Assembly: GCA_002205965.3 (NCBI GenBank)
Contig: NADL03000485.1
Location: 434,001-498,000 of the forward strand
Direction of reading: 5' to 3'
DNA length: 64,000 nucleotides
Origin: Kappaphycus alvarezii
Lineage: Eukaryota; Rhodophyta; Florideophyceae; Gigartinales; Solieriaceae
Both the position numbers and the translations under genes were made by a program. Shown here piece by piece: positions 39,540 to 53,490 of the stretch. Position 1 is the stretch's first letter; every line of letters begins with the position of its first letter. Below the pieces are notes generated by a model. It was not told the DNA's origin, did no database searches, and was given only the letters and a program-made list of their open reading frames with translations.

Positions 39540-41820
39540 ACCATTAAATAAGAAGTACCACCACTGTGGACGACAGGAACACATCAAGTCGGATTGCTGA
39601 GACAACCCAGAAAGTTCAATGTATCGATCAAACAGGGGTCATCCAAAGTCTGAAGGATTCCGAAAAGGAAAAAGGGGAAGACGGAAAGGGAAGAACCATG
39701 GATCTAACAAGGCTATCGAAAACAAGTGTTGAAACTGGATACGTCACATTTGCCGCGAAATACCTTATTTAACGTCTCAGGGAAACTGAAAACATCAAAA
39801 GAAGCGGTACATTGATTCTGCTACAATAGAAAATATGAGCAACCGAAAAGCATGTTACTTGAGTTTGAGAGTATGGAGATCGAAAATTCTGCTCCTGTTG
39901 GTGATGGAAAGCAGGCTACAGTAATTGTTAAGGGCTTATTTTATGAGAGAGCTGGCTTTGACGAAAAATCAGTACTGGTGCAAATGGAAGAAACCCTCTT
40001 CATTCCGGAATTAATGCGTAATATTATATCTGTGTGAAGACTTCGGAGAAAGGGATTCAAAATAATTTTTGGCAGTAATGGAAATAACAGAGGAATGTAC
40101 CTCACGTACAAGAGGGGCAGCTATAAGTTCATTTTAAAAGGGTATGAATTCGTAGATGGTTTATTTGAGATTAATGTGGAACCAGAGCATACAGAAATTA
40201 CAGATAAATCCCTTGCTACAATAAGTAACTCCGAAGAAAATTTTATTTGGCATGCTCGACTTGGTTATTCAAGCAAAGATATGATTAATAGGACAATTAA
40301 ATTTGCATACGGGATTGGCATAGGGAAATATGGTAGAATCGCAGATTGTGAAACATAATCTAAGGCAAAATCAACTCGTGAAACCAGATTACCTGTGGAT
40401 GACCGGAACAATAAACTGCTTAATTTAGTTCACGCGGATTTCATTGGACCTTTAGGTTAATTTTTGATGAATGATTCACGTTTTTGTACAAAAGTTTATG
40501 ATAATAGCAGTGCACTATCTATTGTTCTCTTTATATAGTCGAAAAGTGGTGCGTTTGAAGCTCTGACCGGGATGATTGTTGAATTAGAAAATTCTTTCAA
40601 TTCAAAAGAAGAAAGACAGATTCGTAGGTAGGCTTCGGAAAGATAATGGTAGGGAGTTTGGGTGTATACATCTTCAGCTATGGCTTCAAGAAAAAGTAAT
40701 AATACAAGAATTTACCTCACCTCTCTCGATACAGTATAATAGAAAAGCAGAGGGGCTCAATCGTACAATGATAGATATTACGAGATCCACGATGCTTAGA
40801 AAAGCACTGTACCAGAGTTTCAACGTCCTTGGCCTGAAGCTATGAATCTTGAAAATTAAATACGGAATAGAATGTATTCAAGCTCCGGTAATGACGCATC
40901 CAAGAATCCTTTACAAATAATTACTGGAATAAGACCAGACTTATCGCTTCTTAGGAAGTATGGGTCAAAATCCTATGTCCATATCCCGAAATCAATACAA
41001 AAAGGGAAATTGGAAGATCGTGATGCTGTTTGAATCACCTTTGGTATAGCGAATGAAAACAGTTACAAAGTGTAACCGCCTGAAAACACAGGGTGGTTAT
41101 TGTTCGGGATGTAAAATTATTGAAACAGAAAAATGCAGCAACAAAAGTGCAGCAACAAACGTAACTCTTTTCTGTCAGCAGAATCGGAATATAGTGACAT
41201 CATCTAAATAACCTGTGCAGAAAATAATGTTTCTAATTATTAAAATGAAGATATTTGAAGTGAATCAACACACAAAGATAAAATAGATGAAGAAACAGTC
41301 TACATTCCTCTTCCAGAGAATGAAGTAAATACACCCAGAAATAGAAAGAGGTCAGGAAGGTTTACTAAAAAGCCTGAGAGGTACACTGACGTAGCTGCAA
41401 TTGATCTCAGTTTTTGAATGATAAATGGTGATGCCAAGGTCTTACTAACTTACAAGCCAGCAGTAGGAGGGCTTCACACCGAAGATGTAAAAAAGGAATT
41501 GAAGAGATCGTGCGAAGGCTTGAAAATTGGTTCTTATTCCTCCTAATGCGAAGCCAGTTGGATAAAAATGGGTTTTTGAAAACAATATAGACGAAATTAG
41601 AAAACTTACTCGACGCAGCGCTCAACTAGTAGCCGTAGATTTCAATCAGGGCCATGACATTGACTGTATCGATAAAATTGCCCCAGTTGCCACTTTCACA
41701 TCACTTAGTCTACTCCTTTCTATCGTTGTGAAGTACAATTTAACTTAGACTTAACTTTATGTTAAGTATATATTTATAAATGGAACACTGAAGGAGGAAA
41801 TATACACAAAGAAACCTGAG
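39540..41820 (+). pseudogene. Ty1/copia Pol relic (protease to reverse transcriptase), many stops
   Basis: Scattered plus-strand segments in copia order. A protease-side segment holds MEETLFIPELMRNIISV (compare the family's VPxLxxNLLSV), followed by RRKGFKIIF. GAG-pre-integrase: FIWHARLGYSSKDMI (40245). Integrase start: LVHADFIGPLG (40425). Reverse-transcriptase scraps: RRSAQLVAVDFNQGHDID and KIAPVATFTSLSLLLS (41605-41740), then LKEEIYTKKPE (about 41790-41820). The rest of the reverse transcriptase and RNase H are absent; a short repeat (41820-41854) follows. Dozens of stops, mostly by single transitions. Confidence 0.75.
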
Positions 41821-41854
41821 TAGTTGTGTGTTTTCAGAACGAGGATGGATCTAA
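41820..41854 (+). repeat. 35-bp direct repeat at the right end of the copia relic
   Basis: Partner of 38763-38797, positioned where copia similarity stops. Confidence 0.5.
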
Positions 41855-44800
41855 AAGCAATACCATGATACATATCTAAACATAGACAACTTACTTTTGA
41901 AATATGTAACTGTTAACTAGTAAAACGAAAGATTTACACCCAACTTGGAACATCATTTTACCGCATGTATTACCTTATACCCTAAAGGAAAACCTTAATT
42001 TCATTTTGCGTATACTGCGAACCTGATAAGGCACACAAAACATTAAAAAGCCCACGACCAGTACTTCTATGATTTTGTGCAGGATTGTTTACCGGAGCGT
42101 CACGTTATAATATAGCTTAAAAGCTCATTGAAGTCTAAAGATCGAAGTTATAATGTAGAGAGAAGAAAACGCGGAAATTTGTATAATAGAAAGGTTTTCT
42201 CGTTATAGATATAGTCGAAACACTTTAAAAATTATCCTGACAAATTCAATCTAATTTATTCATTATGAAATCCTTATTTACGCCATAATGAAGAAGAAAT
42301 GTGCAAAAATATATGTGGAATTATATTATGGAAGAAGTAAAAAAAGATCTTGACGGAATTGCCGCTAAAGATCCCGAAAAGATTTTTTCGTAACAGCAAG
42401 GGTACTTTATGACTTAAATAGCTAAAAAATGCTTGAATAAGTCTCAGTAATCATCGAAGATGAAGTTAAGGTTCTGGAGAAACATTTTAGTGACGAGGCG
42501 AGCGCAATAGTAGATAAAGATGAAGCTTATGTCTCATTAAGGCAGATTTTTGTTGGCGTCGTGATAATAACGACGCCAAATGAATTAAATCGCTGAGAAT
42601 ACCACAGATTTTTGATACGGTTGTGCATAAGGAAAAAAATGTTTTGCGAATCTTCTGTTGCATCAGAAAAGAAATACTCTAACAAGCAGCAGCACACGAA
42701 AGAAAGGACGAAATTACCGAAATAGTCTTAAAATACAGTAGGTCCAGCTTTTAGATACACATGCAATCAAAACCTTTGCTATCCTATGTTCTAGTTGCGT
42801 ATGAAGAAAATGGATTCTAGTTTAATGTAACAGTAAAAATAATAATGTTATTTATAGAAAAAATAAACAGAAAAAGAAAATACAAAAATATTATTTGATT
42901 CTGAAGTTTAGAACCACCGTGATCGGTATGAAAAGGACATTGGGGATTCTTCTCGGACTGAAGGAAACTATAGTTGAAGCAGCTCTTGCCAAAAGTACCA
43001 AAAATTAAAAATATTGCTCAATCATGTCATGGGAAAAGTTACTCTCCGACCTCGAAAATAACCAGATTCTGGCCATTGATATCGAGAGCGTGATCGTTGA
43101 AGACATTAAATGATGTTTGAAAAAGTGACAGCCGAATTTTAAAGGGGTTTTAAGCAATTTAATGTTTTAGACTCAAGAAAATATTTTTGAAATTAGAGAT
43201 AAGATAGAATAAAAGTAGACAAGTCGCATTTCAGAGGAGTTTCAACTGAAAAGAATATTCAAGAGAATAGCGACTATCTTTGATTTTTCTCGTCTTAATT
43301 TTTATTATAGAGCAACCGTTCCATAGTTAGCCCCAATTAAAGGTCAAGAATATCATAAGATGAATTATGATGTTATGAGGATATAAGAATATTCGTCTAT
43401 GTTAATGTTTTAGTAAAAAGAATAATTTAGGAGACATTCATATTTTAGGATCAAAAGAAATTTAACCTGGACTTTCGGATGAATTTGAGAGCTTTTTATT
43501 TAATCCCAATACTGAAAAAGGTTTTTTCTCTCAGGAACCAGGAGGATGATTTTATTATTAATTAAGGAGTGATTTAAATTAAATTTACATCGTTTTTGAT
43601 TTACGGCAATGGAAATTTTGACGTATGAAGACTACTAAATATGTCAAGACGAACTCTTGGTTTTTGCAGCTGACAAAAGATCTAAAACTTATCGAAAATA
43701 ATTTGGTAGTAGAGGCACGGAGCTCTTATCGCATAGAGGGACGCTGCAATATATAGAAGATCTAGGTAACCGTATTTTGCAGTTCTCGAAAATATAGAAC
43801 CAGTAATGTCAGCGAATTTTTTCAGTTCTATTCCTAGATGCCTTGTCGAGGCAGTCCAGAAAGAAATTATTGCCAGCAAGTACTAAGTATCTTTATATTA
43901 AAGTTGTTTGTGATTTAATATACCTATTTACGCGAACTTGATTTCATTTCTTTCATTGATTTATGTGTATACTTTTTGGAACGTCTTCTATAAATTTAGA
44001 AAGATTTTTCGTGGTTTGCTTCAACTTTAGCTCCCCTTTTGTCGCTATTCCGTTGCTTTTAAATATTTCACTGTATTTCTTGGTACTCCTCGCAAAGTAA
44101 AGTGTAGTTCTTAGCATTCTTATGTATTTTTCTTTGTGTAGCTTAGGAAGAATGTAATAATATAGTTTGCATCGAAGATTGGCGTGACAACTTGATTATA
44201 GACGTTAATTGCAACAGAACTTTAAAAGGAAGTTTTTTTGCGTCCAAAATATGTTGAATCCTCAGAAATACATAAGATAAGTTTCCAATGCGGACTATTT
44301 GGAAGCAATAACATTTTTGCCGCTATGATAAGGTAAATGCCGTCCAAAAATTGAAAATAAATATGTAAATTGTATATTTGCCACACGACACTGTTCTGTC
44401 ATTGGATGAAGACAAAATAAAGATGCAGCCGGGTACACACACCAATAATTGTCACTTTCGACTGCACAGTGGCACATTAAAAGGCCTTGATCCTGACTGT
44501 ATCATTCAAAGTTTAGCTTAAAGACTATTGTTTGTTTGCTGTCAATGTACCAGATTTGGTCTTTGACAATGCAAACCCAAGAATGATTTGCGCAGTATCT
44601 GACGGGGAAAAAAAATTGAAGGACTGAGAAAAATTACTAAGGTAGATATTTTCGCAGACTACGGTTGCGATTTATTTCGTTTACAATGTTATGAAAGCGA
44701 TTTTATCCGAACCATATAAGCGAAACTCGTTATGGACCTTTGAATTTTGGTATGAAACAATTTAACGGTGACATCAATGTATGTTTGTCTCAGAATAGGC

Positions 44801-47800
44801 TGTAGGTTTAATTAAACTGTTCGTCAGCCCAATTTTGGATCATAAAGATAAAATATAACGGAAGAAGCTGGCTTTTACGAAGAAAGTTGTTCTGCAGTAA
44901 TCTTTGAAATGATACAAAGCAAATATTCTATTTTGCATTCACACAAAATTACCCTTCTTTTCAGAGATGCTCAAAGAAATGCGGACTTCGCGGTTGAATT
45001 TGGGAAGCCCGAAAGATTTATAATGACTAATAAGGGATCGAAAGAAATTCATGCTAGTTCCAGGAACGGCAGAAGTAGATGGTTACGAGGAGTAAAGTGA
45101 TGATCGAGTGGTCTGCAGAGTCTTGCAGTTATCATATCTACAGCACTATGATCCTTTCTGATTCTCGCTGCATTATTTCTGATTTACCTTACGGGGCATA
45201 CGTTCATATTTCAGTGGCTGGGAATTGTAAAAATATGTCAATGGAATTAAAATAGGCCTTACAAGTAAAAAAATATTTGACGCGTGCTTCAGCAGACATT
45301 TTATAGCTTTCACCTTGCAAGAAAATGCACTAAAGACCGCTTCAAATGTATTTTTAGCTTCACGGCAACTGAAAAGGTTATAAAAAATAATTAGATCAAA
45401 AGAAGATGCATATTTTATCAAGCAATAGGATGTAGTTCTTTGACAAATTAGATTGCACAGATTACTCACCTTTTTGACCATATATGTACTTATAGTGCTA
45501 TAACGTCTTAGCTTACGGAAGATATTAATTTATTACAAGCTCAAGTTCGAGAAATGAAATTTAGTATGGATTAATGGGCGAGGGAGATATTCATGAGAGC
45601 TGATATCAAATTAAGAACGAAAAACAATCTGGATGACTCAGTAAAGCTTTTATCTCATTACGGGGTATCATGACGCCAATTAAATCATTTCAAATGTTAG
45701 AAGAGATCCAAAAAGTGGCGGAAGTAATTAGAAAACTTCAAAATTATTCTATCGGAGAGAAAATTTGTCCAGAAATTTTTCTCTGGTCAATACTGGACAT
45801 ACGAGTGAACTTGTTTTTTCTATAATTTTGATAGGGCTAAAAATTGTTACATAACTCCGACACTCTGTAATTGACAAAATGTTATAATTTTAGAATTTGA
45901 TTTACTGAGTGAAACGCTTTTTTATGTTTACTATATGTTTTCCTTTGTTTTGTACTGTGGGGCTGGCTATATGTGCAAGGGGTAGGGCCGCACCCTGCTG
46001 TAAAGTGGGTTTTTATTTACAATCATTAGAATTTTAGATACATCTGTTTGATTTGAAATTATTTTCACTGTACTAGCAAACGCATCTCGTCCCCTGGTCG
46101 CCGGGCGAGATCCAACAAAACCATCCTGACAGCGGCAAATCGCCACCCAACGCGACACTCTTGCTTTACTTCCACGTTCACTGCCTCGCGTCAATATTGG
46201 TGTGGCGACTACATTACTCCCTGGCGACGCCGACACTTTCAGGGCCTTCCATTTTCCCTCCGCTCGCTCCCATTGCGGTTGGCCAACATGAAAAAAATTC
46301 CCTTTTTATTCCCGCCGCCCGTTCTGGTGCCTCAATTGCGGATACTTTTCAGCCGCCCAACATGTACCACATAAAATGACAACAGCTAGAAGTGATATGA
46401 GCAGATTTTCCGGCATCAAAACCTCTTAATGGTAAAACGACTTGACTCTATGTCGATATCAGCGCCACTTGTAAGGAAAAAGTCTCAGCGTACGTAGTTG
46501 GGACCCTAGTACTTCCCGGGCTGTCGTATACTTTCCCCATCGCGCCTTCAAAATAGCATCACGGAAGAGAGAGACAATTTGCGCATGTATTTTGATGGAG
46601 CTATTGACCACGTAATAACAATATTGCAATAACTAGAAAAAGAACGATGGGGTTTATTTCAAGCAAACATTTTGCATTCCAACAGAAATATTCGAAAAAA
46701 CTTATCAAGAAATAGATATTTGGAATATTTTTACTGATGATACTGATATAAAAACTTTTATGACGGTAAATCTCTAAGCATCCATGAAGGTTTCAAATTA
46801 CAGAGTTCCATAAGTGAGATAATACCAACTATTACTCGATAATAAAACGAGTCTTTTCGAATCATTTTAAACATCTGCAACTGGTGAATATTACTCCGGT
46901 AAATGCAAGGTTTTCCGAAATGATTTTGTTTGCGTGGAAGATTAAATACATTTTTCAACCTTCAGTATTACTGGATGATCATAAATTTGCATATCTGCTG
47001 TTTAAATATTATTGAATATATACATATTCATATTACGGGAGCACTCGCGGATTGAACTGATTCAACGGAAAATATTCAATAGAGATAACTAACTACATTA
47101 ACACAGAACATTACAAATATTCCATTAACAATAAAATGACATAAATGAAGAGACTTGGGGACAAAGCCAAGTATGGATCCAAAATGTCGATCTTTTGTAG
47201 CTTATCTTTCAGCTCTCTGCGTAGAGAGTTACTATCATCGATGGGCTGAAGGGATGTAAAAATAACGAAAAGAACGGTTAAAACAGACAATGAAGGAGGC
47301 TGTGGATACTACTGTTGATGATGCGTTGAACCAATGACTTCCTTACTTTCCTCTAATCCTCTACAGCATTTATCAATAACAATCTACCACGAATCGGAGA
47401 GGACAGGAAATGAAATTGGATAAATATAATTTCATTGAGAAGTTACAAGGTACGATAGACAGACATCGAATATACTCGTGTTCTATTTTAGTTATTGTTA
47501 CAGTATTCTCTACATTTATTTATATCTATGCATGTCAATTTAATTTCAAATTATCAGTCCAATTCATTAAAATTAGCTTCCGATTTTCAAATAAATCGTA
47601 GTAAATATTCATTCTAGAAAAATTTGGAAACGTCTAAAGAAAATTTATAGCAGTAATTTTCATTCCAATTCTCTGGGCAACTAGAATGGAAATATTTACA
47701 TATTCTAATTTCGGAGTATTTTAGCGAGTAATTACCGTGTAGATGACACTCTCTCGCTCCAACTTGGTTACTCTCGAAGGTTCCTCTCGACGGGTATTTC

Positions 47801-49229
47801 GGAAGGGAACTCTCGAAGCTGATAGAATGGGGCAGTAACTGAAGAGAAGATATCCTTAGTTACTAGATGAAGACTCAGGAAAGGGCTACAGTTTGATACT
47901 GTTGATTGCTATTGCAGGTCCGAGTTGGATGAGTGATACAGAGAGAACTATATGTAGATGGATAAAATGAAGTATTATTTCGATAACTGTACAAGATGTT
48001 TTCGGTACCAATGAGAATGACTACTTAGAGATTTTGAAGAAGCGGCAGAGAAATTCAAAACTGCAGAAAATGAGATCGAGCAATTGGATGAGGACCAAAA
48101 GAAACAAAAAAATCAGTGTTTATTCAACACCTCGATTGCAAATAAAATTAATTTTGTAACAGAGGAAATAACTACGGAAAAGTAATGGTTACTCAATTAA
48201 ATTGGGAACTCATTAATGCTATAGAAACATCAGAAAATCGTAGAACTTCATAGAATATTTCCATGGGTTTATTCACTGATAGCCCTTTAGTCAGCCGTTC
48301 TCCACTATCGCACCGAGTTGAAGCAGACAGGAAGCCAGTTTTATTAATAATGGAAATCTCTATAAAAATCGGTTGAAAATACAGAATCATCCTCTTCAAA
48401 AAATTTAGGTAACAAAATAAAGATGCTGCGAAAAGAAAAGGAGAACCGAGTAAAGGAATTCATTAAACAATTGTTATTATTAGACTCTTGAAAGAGTTAT
48501 GAAGCTTCATTAACCGAGAGTGTTCAAGCGAACATCGCAATGCGGAAAGTGATATTAGGGATTCCGAACTACAAATCTTACATAAATAAGCAGTACCCTT
48601 GCGCAGGTCGCTAGTATATTTTTTTTGAATCTTTTCTTCGGTATTGAAGGCATTTTTTTATCTCATCAAAGAAAAACTTCAACTAATCCATAATTTTTTC
48701 CCGCCCTTCTGATAGATCATTATCAGGCTATCGATCGGAAATATGATTCAGTGGAGCGAACTGCAACTGAAACACGAATTCATGAACCTATAATTTTCTT
48801 ATTGTCTCCGGAAAAGTTGAGAAGAATTTCCCGAACATGAGGCCTGTGCGAGGTAAGAATTTTCCTGCATCAGTCAAATGGAATCATTGCCACATGCCAC
48901 AGCGTAATTCTTGTGGTTAAAACACCGGTAGAGGAGAGAAAAAATACTTCTAGCGACAAATAAAACCACAAACATTATCTGAATGAATAACTTGTTCCCC
49001 ATACAGTGGCGTGAGTATCAAAATGCTATGTAGTATGATATGGATGATTCGGCGCGAATGAGATTCGCGGCACCCACTATCCCGAAACGGAGTTGCAAGA
49101 GGTAAATTGATATCGTAGTATATCTGTTGGAAAAAGAAGGGACAGATAAAAAAAGGGGGCCAAGGAGTTAAAATGAAGTCTAGATGAGGCAGGCTCTATT
49201 ACCTATCTTCAGTGGCGAAACGTAATTGA
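41855..49229. other. AT-rich desert of unidentifiable relics
   Basis: About 7.4 kb of AT-rich DNA with no frame above 103 codons on either strand. Fragments such as 42320-42410 and 44909-45100 read like decayed charged, coiled proteins but cannot be assigned. No hairpin array or tandem satellite was seen. Confidence 0.5.
46075..46350. other. GC-rich islet inside the AT-rich desert
   Basis: A block of roughly balanced to GC-rich sequence abruptly bounded by AT-rich DNA. The minus strand is open (45967-46236), with SNVVATPILTRGSERGSKAR and DGFVGSRPATRGRDAFAS. No gene or RNA was recognised. Could be a young insertion. Confidence 0.35.
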
Positions 49230-49400
49230 AACGCTTCTTGAGTCTGGAGCTGACTTTAACTCTGGGACTACTTGTTTGTGTACTTGAAACTGTCTCACAG
49301 CTTGATTCACCTTCCCTGGGGAAGTAGTTTACTAAGTTTATATACAGTTTTCGCCTAGCCCTTAAGTCTCCAACAAAAATAGCCGGAAGCGTGGTAGAAG
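49230..49400 (+). repeat. Dispersed repeat with TATA-like box, copy 2
   Basis: Partner of 30795-30965, with TTTATATACAG at the corresponding place. Similarity stops on both sides. Confidence 0.5.
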
Positions 49401-49411
49401 CGAGAGGTGTC

Positions 49412-49740
49412 TTAGTAGGAAGCTTTGGCGTTAATGATTCCGGCTGCTGCCAAGAGATAGGCAGACGATGAAGGAATCGACGAAGACAATGGAAGTAGCA
49501 GTGACGAAGACTTCATTGCAGGTTTCCGCATTGGAGGGACGTCTGATTTGCTCCTTGTGTGGAGGCGGAGATGTTCCGCAGATTTAAATGGTTTTTGCAG
49601 ACCGAGGTTTGGCGGCTTACTCATGAAGTATAGATGGACGCTAAGACGAAAAGTATTTCGTGCGGCTGCATCAGCTACCGAAAATGAAAATACACGTTCG
49701 TTGCACACGTTTATCGTACCAAGTGTTTCAACATTTATTT
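49412..49740 (-). pseudogene. Possible hAT transposase C-terminal relic
   Basis: The minus strand reads CNERVFSFSVADAAARNTFRLS followed by VHLYFMSK. SERVFS followed by an RLS box about a dozen residues later is the pattern of the hAT dimerisation region. Further minus-strand scraps up to about 52250 could belong to the same element but are unreadable. Weak call. Confidence 0.25.
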
Positions 49741-52700
49741 ACTGAACAATACCACTCCCACAGTTCCCTACTTAATCTTGACATTTGGAATTTTCCGTTC
49801 GACCCCAGTGTATGAGTGGCTTCGCTTTTTGTTTACATTATAAAATCATGTATTCACGCTTAAAATGTGAGCTGACCGATTCCTCAGCGTGAGAATTCGT
49901 GATAAATTGTTTGTTGTCCTCTCTGTTGGCCTGTTCCTATTCTATCCAGAGCCACTACCGATGTCCACAGCTATCTTAATAGAAAATGGCGCTGCTTTCC
50001 CGGCGGTAATGGTGAGAAATAGGTGTAAGAAGTCCATAAAGATGATACCTGTGCGAATGAGCAGTGGGTCGGGAGTGATTTGAGGGAAAGACGGCCGAAG
50101 ATAGGAGAGAAGCGTGGACCGGATGGGTTGAAACAAACGAGGAAGTTGAAGAAGGAGCTTTGTAGAAGTTTTGTTGACGAGGATGACAGCGACTCTGTTG
50201 GTGAGGAGGATGAGAGTGATTCAGACGATGACAACGATGACATGGTAGAGGATAGGCGGGAGTTTGTGGATAAAAGTAGATAACCGGACACTGATGAGGG
50301 GCTGGGTGGAATATATGCGATCATGTTCGGTTACCAGGTAGAGTATAGAGGGAAAAGGTTTGTGTTTGTGTGGGATTATTACGCGTGCAATAATAATTTG
50401 GCAATCATTCGATTTATTTCGTTATCGAAGAGAGAAAATTCAGCCCATCCCCGTATGATAGGAGGACTCTGCGGTTCCTGGAGATAAGCATTACTGTAAA
50501 TAAAGGAAGAAATAAGCCGGATTCTTATCGAGTAGCAGCAGCACCAGGAGGCGCCAATGACGAAGAGATTGAAAAGAAACTGATGCGGGAGATGGTTTAG
50601 TGCTTGGAGATTCACCCGGTCATGAAGATAGTGACGGGAAAGCCGGGAGTGAGTTGCTCGAACGTGCCATATAAGTAATTCACCTTTCCCAAAGGAAATC
50701 GACTCGTTACAGTGTTTAGTTATTTGACTGTCCACCGGTTGCGATGATGATTGGGGTTCATCTTGCGATGGGAATAGAAGCCGATTTGGCTTTGAAACAA
50801 AGATGGAAGACTGCGGGAACCAAGCTTCGGAATTTATTGGTAGCGCGGAGACTGTTGCGTAACTTAGGGTGAAATTGAACATAATGCCGCACTAATTTAG
50901 GCAAGGATACAAGAAGACAGCGTGAACTTCGCTCTCCAGACTTTCGCAGACTGTCCGACAGCATTATAGGGAGTTTGGATCATGCAAATATTCAGGAGGA
51001 ATTACTATCGTAGTGAAAGCAACCAAATTTTGGTTGTCAATATCTAAAGTTGCAAATAATATACATTGTTTGGAAGTAATTTATCAAGCTTAAAGTTGAG
51101 CTGAGTGGTTCCTTGTCGGAGAGCTTTTTGAACAGAGAAGGCTGTGTTCTGGGTTTTGTAGGGAGCTACAGGTGTTCACCGAGTACAAGTGCGGAGGTTG
51201 AAAGCACGTCTAGATATATTTTTCCGTTTATCGCTATAATCGAAACATCCAAAACAAGGGCTTTGTCTGCGCCCGGTTGTGCAAGCATTAGTTTAAGCAA
51301 CGTTCTTCTGAGAGGCTCGTAATAGCTCTCGACAATTTTGAGGCTCCAGTGGTATTACTTCGTGGTGTTTTCACTTACACGTGTGCCGTGTGGACCATAA
51401 GAATGAAATTCGGACCAATTTTTGATGCTTGTTTTGTAAAAATGCGATGACGTAGGCTAGTGTACATGGTAACCCGAAATTACACAGGGTCGGTCCATAG
51501 GGCTTCAGTTGAGACGGAGTGGTGGAAGCCTGCTGCTCCAAACCGCTAGCTATGTCAATCATGTGCAGTACGAAATCCAAGCTAATGTATATGTTGTCGA
51601 GGAAGATACGTTCATCAAAGAGTAAATGTTCTGAAACTTTAGTGACACGGATTCTCCTCGGAGCATTTGAATACGCTGGTATACATCGCAGCGTTTGAAG
51701 GTACTTCGTACTTTCTGTACTTTCTCGAGAGAATCCTCTCCTATGCGAGCGTGTTTGTCCAGTTTGAACATTTTCGCAGTAGTCGATGAAATAATTGGCT
51801 GTTTAGTCGGTTTGATTGCTACTTGGTACGTTTATTGGTGCAAAGAGATGAATAATATAAGAGCAAATAATTGGGATGTACTTAAGACTATCGAGTGTTT
51901 TGTGTGTAAAGAGCTTCATGAAGTGGTTAGATACAGTGTATGTCGCCAAAAGTTCACTACCTGTAACGTCCAATCCGAGCAGAGCCGGTATTTCAGCGTT
52001 CACGTTTTACATCTCGACAAAAGGCAGTGTAAATCCAGGTTTAGTCAACAGTGGAATAAATAAGAGACCTAGAAAATCGAAGAATGTGTCGGCAAAACGA
52101 AAACGATGGTTTGAGGGAAATGTTTTGCGCGAATTGACTCAAACGCGTTGGTATGCGGTTGGATCCTTTTTCGCTTGTGCTGGACTTTGGTTTCCCGACA
52201 TCGGAGAGTCAATAGAAGTATCTTTCAGCTTTCATGCGCCTACAAACATCAACTGAGCATAAATCTTCCATATTGATGTGTATGTGTCTTTTCGCATGAT
52301 GAAACATTCTCTTGTAGACTCAAACCAGTTTAATTACGTTCCGTCTCTGATCCGAAAATTCTTGTATTTTGCGCTAAATTAGGTCGGCTATTAATTCACT
52401 ACGGCACTGATTTGGGTCAAAAATTATGCCCTAATCGATAGAATCCACCGTCCGTACCTTGCTATCTGAGGAGTATATGCGATTTTTTCCCCAGAAACTT
52501 TTAAATTGCTGAAATATTCGGTTTCGGAAGCCATGAAATAATCTAACTCTGCAAGTTATTTGTTTTCAGATACATAATTTTCCTTTAAGAATTCTATTTT
52601 TATCTCTTCTTCTTCACTATATTCGAACAAATACAGTTCTGCATTTTAAAATCTGCCAGTACACTCACAGATTATTCTCCTCTCAGGAAATGCTGGTGAG

Positions 52701-53490
52701 CATAAGCCGCAATAGATTTCGGGTTACATTTGTGGCCGTGGTACCAATTCGGAAATCTGCGATTGTAACATCCCGGCCCATGCGAGTGTTAAAAACGATT
52801 TTTTTTCATAAGAAATGTTTGAGGACAACCACTACGGTCATCGAAGTTCCTTTGTTTTTGTAGACGTCGTTAATTGCTACCATAATGTATTTTATTGGTC
52901 TCTAGTTCTTTGTCGACAATGAAGTCAGTTTACGAGGAGCCGCTGTGCCTGATCTGCTCATAAATGAACATATTTAGTTGAAGTTTGCTTTAGAGATTCA
53001 TGTAGAGTTGTAGAGCTGTGAGCATGCCATAGCAGGAAATCTATACCGTAATTATGCTTTTGACGATAGTATATCATATGGATATCGTCACGAAATGCAG
53101 AAAGAGAGCATAAAGACTTCGCTTATTTTGTCAACCAGCTTGTTGATGAATGAATGTAGATGAAGAATTTTCAGGGAGCCTTTCACGCGCAGCTTCTGCG
53201 CATCCTTTATGTTATCCTTGAGCATGATAATAGCCTCGTGTTGCTAGTCGTATCGGAAGAGCAAACGTTGAAATACAAACGACAAGTAGTGGTAACAAAG
53301 ATAAGCAGGAGAATATTTGACTTCTGGGTACTATAAATATTGTTGTAATGCGTCAACTTCTCTTACAACATCAATGGTTCGGTGATGACTGAGATCAATA
53401 GAGGGAGAAGTTTTGCCAGCTAATTTCATAGGTAACGTACTGGTGCCCCTCTAGGCTGTACTACCTAGTAAATAAATAACCACAAATTTT
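49741..53490. other. Decayed AT-rich region, no assignable gene
   Basis: Many short frames on both strands (for example 50080-50283 with an Asp/Glu/Ser-rich stretch, 50379-50882 minus, 51695-52256 plus) without motifs. The hAT suggestion above is the only lead. Confidence 0.4.

Noticed and set aside
49412-52256. A full hAT element on the minus strand
   Set aside because: Only the putative C-terminal box is suggestive; the remainder cannot be aligned by eye, so only a weak local call was kept.
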